Part shown: positions 58,690 through 64,000 of the stretch, in pieces
Position numbering within the stretch: the first letter of the stretch is position 1
Layout: the number at the start of each line of letters is the position of its first letter
Source: Schistocephalus solidus
Taxonomy: Eukaryota; Platyhelminthes; Cestoda; Diphyllobothriidea; Diphyllobothriidae
Assembly: GCA_017591395.1 (NCBI GenBank)
Contig: WEDG01004286.1
Coordinates: 1 to 64,000, forward strand
DNA length: 64,000 nucleotides
Direction: 5' to 3'
Notes under the pieces: generated by a model
What the model saw: the letters and a program-made list of their open reading frames with translations, nothing else
What the model was told of the DNA's origin: nothing
Databases searched by the model: none
Program-made: the position numbers and the translations under genes

Positions 58690-59104
58690 ATACAATGATC
58701 AAGAAACCTCTGCAAGTGCAGAACCAAGCGTTAAGTCTGTCGGAACAAACCCAAAATCAAAGGATACCGACAATTGGAACCACCACAATATAGAACCTGC
58801 ATATAAGCTAAAACGATAGGGTACTCGAGCTGATCGTATTGAGTGAACGGGCTTAAAATACATGCCTGAGTCACCTTCTCATATCCTAAAAATGACTCAT
58901 GATAGGAAAATCCTTTCGCAACACCTGAAATCCCCCTTAAACGGGCACGAGGAAATCACCATTCTATTAGCCCCCAGAGTGAACCGAATAAGAAACTTCA
59001 AGAATGAATGGGATCAACCGAAACCTTTGAAATTCGTCTTTCAGAATGAGAAAGAATCGCATCTTTGTTTGACTAGCAAATCTATGCTCCATAAAACCCA
59101 CTAA
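58690..59104 (+). pseudogene. LINE ORF1 relic
   Basis: The ORF at 58862-59104 starts PESPSHILKMTHDRKILSQH and goes on with NGHEEITILLAPRVNRIRN and KPLKFVFQNEKESHLCLTSK. The pattern 'G.PES...HD...' followed by 'RPLK.VF.NE.E...L' is that of the RNA-binding part of CR1-type LINE ORF1 proteins. Upstream, 58735-58860 has compatible but stop-interrupted sequence. It is on the same strand as the RT at 60369-61672 and may once have belonged to the same LINE, now separated by a candidate LTR. Confidence 0.5.
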
Positions 59105-59334
59105 ACGGTTTTGCCAACTAGTTTTTTTCGACTTGGCACTGAAAGAGTGAAAAGGGCCAAAAGCGGAACTGCTCAGGAGATTTATTTAAGGCGTGACCAA
59201 TTTAAAAATCCTGAATAGAGAAATTAGTCTATCTACAGAACATTCTTTCAGAGAGAGCTAAAAACTCTCATCGAAAGTTCGTATTGACCTGCAACTGCAA
59301 GATTTTACATTCGCTCTCGCGAATTTGGCAGACG

Positions 59335-59705
59335 TGTAACGAACCACAGTTCCAACAGAATTGTTTGAATGAACTGGGAGCCCTTTTCGCGCGGGTCCCG
59401 GATGGGAATGGTGTGATCGATGGTCTGTGAAGATGGCCGGTGTTCCTTCTTTCCCTACCGCTGACATCTCCCCTCGTTACCGCCGTCGTACCGTCTCGAA
59501 AGTCCCTGACCGTCAGCATCTCCACGACCCTCACCCGCATTTGCGAACAGCACTGCACTCCCCACCGGTATCTAACTGATCATTCGTGACCACCTCCCAC
59601 TCCAAGCGGATCGAATATATAAGTCCCCAGTATTCGCTTGTATCTTTATATTTCTCTTTTACTATCTACAATTTGTTACTGTTAACATAGATACCTTACG
59701 TTATA
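59335..59705 (+). mobile_element. Candidate solo LTR
   Basis: The segment starts TGTAACG and ends CGTTATA, an inverted terminal match with one mismatch (CGTTACA expected), 371 bp. It is GC-rich compared with its surroundings and carries a good TATA box (TATATAAG, 59616-59623). There is no internal region with gag or pol on either side. Another TGTAACG occurs at 59753-59759, so the right boundary is unsure. It could also be a promoter fragment of another element. Confidence 0.35.
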
Positions 59706-60368
59706 AACTTATTCTCTCCTGCTATCTATACATGTGTTCATGATGAAGTTTGTAACGATTCTGCCGACGTTATATGGCTACAGATTGTCCTAGTGATATA
59801 CTCCACAGTGTGTGCTATCTTTGACATTCTCGGCCGCTACAGACGCTTGTATGACGGAACTACAAAGGCCAAACTGAAATTTGTTTATTCTAATGCTCAA
59901 AGGCTTCATTAGAAATTGGATGGATGCTGGTGACTTATTTGATAAAAACGATGTATTTGCCATAATGAAACGTGGCTCAAATCCCAAATCACTGCTGCTC
60001 AAATTTCACTGCATAAATGGCAGCTCCGCAAAGTAGAGAGGGCTGTGTCGTAGTCGTATATTTGGGGCCAGGAATTTCTGCAGTTGAACGAAAGCAAACT
60101 GCACATAGATTTGCTTTCTGTTGAGTTTATTAATGAAAAGATAGGCGAACGACTGTGAACTCCCTATTGTTTACAGAGCGGCTAAATAACAGCTTTGATG
60201 CATAAGGAAAATTGAAAAACGACGTTTAGTATAGTCACGTATATTTAAGGTTAATAGGCATTGCCTTTGAAGACCACACTAATAAAGAAAAAACGTTAAC
60301 TAGAATATTGCAGTTGAAATACGCGTTATTAAAAAGTAGTGAATAACATATTCACGTAGAAAGTAAAC
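59706..60368. other. No gene recognised
   Basis: About 660 bp between the candidate LTR and the LINE RT. There is one 70-codon minus ORF (59790-60002) without motifs. The endonuclease of the following LINE is not visible here. Confidence 0.4.
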
Positions 60369-61672
60369 TTGCTCACATCCATGGAAAGTTGGACAAAATC
60401 ATTAGAAATGGGTTTGTCAGTCGATGCGGTCTACATTGACTTTAGCAAAGCCTTTGACAGGGTTCCACACAAACGTCTGATCTTTAAGCTCCGTCAAATG
60501 GGTGTGACTGGCAACCTACTCAAATGGTTGGCCGACTTTCTCACAGACAGGCGCCAGCGTGTTTGTATCGGAGACACCAAGTCTCACTGGGAAACCGTTC
60601 ACAGGGAGTTCCGCAGGGCAGCGTTCTGGGTCCCATTTTTTGTTTCTGATATACGTAAACGACTGTCTGGATTGTCTGACATGCGAGAAGGTAATGTTCG
60701 CTGACGATTTGAAGTTATGGAACTCGATTGAAAAAAACCGGAGGATGCGCGAAAAATTACAACAAAACTTAGATCGCTTGCAAACATGGTGTGATGAGTG
60801 GCTGCTGAACCTTAATCTTAACAAATGCCAAATAATCCGACTGCGGTCTAGTTCCAGAAGGCTGATTAGATTTGAATACCAGTACTCCATCAGTGTTCAC
60901 CAACTCCAGGAGGTAAACATTCTAAAGGACTTGGGTATATGGATAACACCAACTCTCAAACTATCGTCACACTGTGCGAATATCGCAAAGAAAGCTATGT
61001 GTATCTTAGGCGCAATCAGAAGGTCCTTCGTTTAATTTTTGACGGAGAGCTTTTTTTGGGCGCGTGTTTGGAACATTTATCCGGCCGGTGTTGGAATATT
61101 GCGTTCAGGCGTGGCGCCCTTGGACGAAACCTGACTACGCTCTGCTGGAGAAAGTTCAACGGAGGGCAACGAAACTAGTCAGCGGATTGGAATGCCTACC
61201 CTATGAGGGCCGCCTAGAAAGACTTAAAAATTTTTCCTCTCTCTTATAGGCAATACAGAGGGGATATGATCTTAGTCTTCAAACTGGTCAGAGGAGTTGA
61301 TTGTGCTCTTCGGATGGCCAACTTTTTTGAATTGGCAAACATGACAAGTCTCCGAGGTCACCAATACAAACTGAAAAGAAATCACGCCAAACTTGAAGTG
61401 CGGGCCAACTTCTTTTCCCAACGGGTGATTGACGAATGGAACAAACTGCCAGCCTCAGTTGTTCAGGCTGAAAGCGTTGAAATGTTTAAAAGAAGACTTG
61501 ATGCATATTTACTTGATGAACATATATTTAGTCGACAGCAATGATTGATATACTAAAACGACTATCGCCATGTAACATTTGCTTGTTTTGCTAGCGTCTA
61601 TCTGTAAATAGGGTTTTCAAAGGCTCTGCCTATCTCCCTTATATATACTGAATTATACTGAATTATACTGAA
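60369..61672 (+). pseudogene. 5'-truncated CR1/Jockey-type LINE with intact 3' end
   Basis: The first frame (60369-60704) holds motif A, VYIDFSKAFDRVPHKRL, and LKWLADFLTDRRQRVCIG. Motif B (QGSVLGP) is visible only in a third frame near 60612-60640, so two frameshifts flank it. The second frame (60559-61035) has FLIYVNDCLDCL, an intact FADD box (60697-60708), TWCDEWLLNLNLNKC, LKDLGIWI and LGAIRRSF. Further frames are 61064-61249 (MFGTFIRPVLEYCVQAWRPW, KVQRRATKLVSGL) and 61266-61544 (RVIDEWNKLPASVVQ). The 3' end has GTAAATAGGG, the AGGC/GCCT stem (61621-61631) and an ATACTGAATT-repeat tail (61641-61673). Few lesions: a fairly young copy. Confidence 0.85.
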
Positions 61673-61734
61673 TAGTGGAGTCTAGGCACAGTCATCCTGA
61701 AGAACCGATAATTACGTACGTCAAATAATAGATA

Positions 61735-63043
61735 ATAATAATAATAGCTGTATTTAATACCGGTTTACAGGCATTGTCAGATGAAATATTCAGTGGGTAG
61801 AGGCTGGCAGTGAAAAAAAACTCCTGAATATATATCATTATAAGTGTTTTTCCTATCTTTATGTTATGCAGGAGAAAAAAACTGCCGCCTGTAAGGATGA
61901 TAGCAATTCAGATCAGGGAAGGGCTAACACAATTGCAGTCTGTATGCAGTCTCTCTGTCTTTGTTAGGAACCGGGATTCTGCACCAGGCATAAAGCATCC
62001 GTGTACGGTTGCTCACTGTCTGCCAAAGAAGTCAACGGGTGCAGACTGCAGAGACGGTGCCGTATCCCTCAAGTTAACACCTGGGATCGGGTTCAGATGC
62101 CGCGCACTCCGTTGGACAGTAAAACATATTCTACCGTGTCGGTGCCCAGAATTCTTGGAAACTGTTCTGAATGCAAAAAAACTAGTAATAGTTATCTTAA
62201 ACAAAGAATAACTCCGCTGGATTTTTATATTATAGGGAAGTTTATTCCACATGGCTATGACGTTTACCGAAAATAACCGTCGATACTTAACTGTGCGAGC
62301 TAATGGCAGAAATAAAAAGACATTGCGATGACTGCTGCGCCGAGGATGGTCAAGCTGCCTCACAGTTGTAAGGGGATTAAATGTACGACTATTCAAAAGC
62401 TTAAACAGCAAAAAGAGTCCCTTCTGTACTCGGCGAAACCATAAGGGATCAATGTTTACAAGCCCACAGCGTTCTTGATATGACAGATTACGGTGCTCCA
62501 ACGATAAAATTCTTTTCGTGAAGTGCTGGAATGATTCTATTTTCTTCCGTTCGCTAGCGCGCAGAAGGCTAAATAGAAACGAGCAGCATTCCAGGCCAGG
62601 TCTAACGTACATTTTATAAAGACGGAGTCTTATATCAATAGTTTTAAAATTTCGGAGGATAAACCCGGCAGTTCTGCATGCTTTGGAGGCAATCATGGCG
62701 CAATGCTCTGAAAGATTGAGACCGTTGGAATATGATATGCCCAGGTCCTTATCAACGCCAGGTACATTTATATCGTGGCTATCTATGCTTCGATTAGGCT
62801 GATGGTTGTCACCGACAACCATAACGGAACATTTGTGCCAAGAAAGGGAAAGGCGCCATGTGCAGCACCACTGGGCAAAGGCCTCGAGATCATTTTTTAA
62901 TAGATCAAGCACGGTATCGCGATCTGCCGGCTTGTATCGATAGGCAACTTTAAATCGTCGGAATACATAAAGGGCCTACCATTTCGAAATACACCTGGCA
63001 CATCTTTGACAAAAAGATAAAATAAAAGCGGGCCTAGCACACC
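61735..63043 (-). pseudogene. LINE ORF2 C-terminal half and 3' tail
   Basis: On the minus strand, about 63043-62950 gives NNGVLGPLLFYLFVKDVPG and a YSDD catalytic box (62954-62965). One frameshift just after it leads into the 299-codon frame 62912-62013 (its first codon is GTG, an internal position of the original protein), with LKNDLEAFAQWCCTWRLSL, KDLGISYSNGLNLSEHC, RLYKMYVRPGLECCSFLF and AMWNKLPYNIKI. The end of that frame runs into 3' UTR. The tail at 61735-61800 has the AATGCC/GGTATT stem and an (ATT)-rich end. It converges on the LINE ending at 61672. The 5' part of the RT is missing. Confidence 0.85.
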
Positions 63044-63116
63044 GTTATTTGTATGTATGTGCAAAGCTTTTGTATGATGTAGCAGTTCCTTCCTGTAAGA
63101 GTGAACAATATTTGTT

Positions 63117-63141
63117 TATAATATATATATATATATATATT
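63117..63141. repeat. (AT)n microsatellite
   Basis: About 12 uninterrupted AT units between the truncated LINE and the tail of the Penelope-like element. Confidence 0.95.
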
Positions 63142-63149
63142 GCTAATTG

Positions 63150-64000
63150 AAGCGAAAATGCGCGTCCCCGGGCATAAATCAGAAGAAGAGGCGATCACGG
63201 GAACAATAGGTTTAATATCCTGACGTTTCAAAATCAAACAAGATTCCATCGTCGGAGGTAGGTTCAGTACGGCGCCTCACAGTATTTATGGGTTCTGAAC
63301 ATGCTGACTCTACAGCTATTCGTGCAGGGTGCACTGCAGGGGGGTTGGGGAGTTAATGGCTGTCCTACTGATCATTGATTTGTTTCTCCCTCGCCTCGCC
63401 TGGGGGCTGTGTCGGGATGGCAAGTGTCATTGACCTCGTCTGCATTGCCCGCGTTTGTTGTCCCAGACCCGCATGTCTGTTTCTCGTGCCTCGTTTGCAT
63501 CTGTTCGTGCACGTCTCATCGGTGGTTGCTGAGTCGGTGCCGGTGTCTCCGTTCCTATCGGGTTGGAGACGCCCATCAACGGTGTTCGTACGCAAACTAT
63601 GTTCACCTGCGTCCATGTTCATGCCTGGCCGGAGGTCTTGCTGGTTCGTGTTCTCCGCGGTTATCACATCAAATGTGTTGGTGTGTTGCATAGGTTTACC
63701 CAGGCATGTGTTCTGGCTCGTTATGCGTTTGCTCGCGACCGCGAACAGTTTGACTTCTTGCCTGTGATTCTGTTGATTGAGTCGCACTCTTAAGGCCTGG
63801 TAGGCCGCCGGGAGAATCGTACAGCGGTTAATGGAAGAAGGTATGGTGTGCCAGGCTTCGAGCGTTTCTCTGGCTGTTTGGTCGATACCTCGGCCTAGGA
63901 TTTCGGCATCATGGAAAGAAAAGGTGTATCCAGAGGCCGCACAGTGTTCCGCCACCAACGAGAGCTGATCCATCCTTCTTACGGCCCTTGCGTGCTCACT
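63150..64000 (-). CDS. Penelope-like element C-terminus (end of GIY-YIG endonuclease), partial
   Basis: The minus frame 63973-63365 is open without a stop to the window edge: codons at 64000-63974 read SEHARAVRRM directly before MDQLSLVAEHCAASGYTFSF. The ARAVRRMD..SLVAEHC..SGHxFxF pattern is the C-terminal end of the GIY-YIG endonuclease of PLEs, which nicks the target for priming. After AEILGRGIDQTARETLEAWH comes a hydrophilic Thr/Arg/Asn-rich tail of about 130 residues. The first Met is internal. The RT should lie beyond the window. 63150-63364 continues as a typical tail (SSSDLCPGTRIFASISN in a minus frame, 63150-63210). The visible part looks intact. Confidence 0.7.

Noticed and set aside
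60516..60890. 124-codon minus ORF opposite the LINE RT
   Set aside because: Antisense shadow of the RT frame, which carries clear RT motifs on the plus strand.
63375..63793. Plus-strand ORFs of 130, 94 and 76 codons opposite the PLE C-terminus
   Set aside because: Antisense shadows of the open minus-strand PLE frame.
1..64000. CRISPR arrays, bacterial operons, defence systems or phage genes
   Set aside because: No regular spacer arrays or dense operon-like genes. The window is eukaryotic retroelement-rich DNA.

Overview
This is eukaryotic, AT-rich, repeat-saturated DNA, almost certainly from a flatworm. The reading frames that can be recognised are retroelement proteins: CR1/Jockey-type LINEs, Penelope-like elements (PLEs) whose endonuclease has the GIY-YIG type of C-terminus, and one Gypsy-type LTR element. 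From family memory alone (no search was possible) the PLE and LINE subfamilies look most like those of tapeworms, perhaps diphyllobothriideans. I found no host gene, tRNA, rRNA, CRISPR array or bacterial-type operon that I would defend.

Layout. 1-5550: a LINE 3' end (+) abuts a minus-strand LINE (LINE-A) whose ORF1, endonuclease and reverse transcriptase remnants run leftwards; its 3' part (about 617-2110) recurs in inverted orientation at 8150-9610. 5825-6885: PLE reverse-transcriptase relic. 6900-7860: LINE C-terminus and two LINE 3' tails. 9850-10230: LINE ORF1 relic. 10238-14650: two minus-strand LINEs head to tail. 16012-18160: a pair of about 0.5 kb direct repeats bracketing a cysteine-containing 122-codon ORF. 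21085-22400: a roughly 231 bp tandem repeat interrupted by a LINE 3' fragment. 25370-29095: LINE, LINE, LINE and PLE relics packed together. 30270-34780: AT-rich, nothing recognised.

34785-56820 is a duplication hotspot. Old, diverged local repeats (34785-38700) lead into a recent tandem segmental duplication: unit 1 (38044 to about 48884) and unit 2 (48925-56820). Each unit holds a defunct Gypsy element, telomere-like blocks and mostly non-coding sequence. The junction carries a 45 bp inverted copy of sequence from 44763-44807, which points to template switching. Unit 2 has lost about 2.05 kb, including the Gypsy 5' LTR, and is cut off inside the RNase H/integrase region. 58690-64000: LINE ORF1 relic, candidate solo LTR, two convergent LINE ends and, at the edge, an open PLE C-terminus running out of the window.

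Functionally these are dead or dying mobile elements, not cooperating genes. The most informative signals are structural: the templated-insertion duplication junction, Gypsy catalytic residues lost before and after the duplication, and two families of LINE 3' stem-loops that keep pairing while their bases change.
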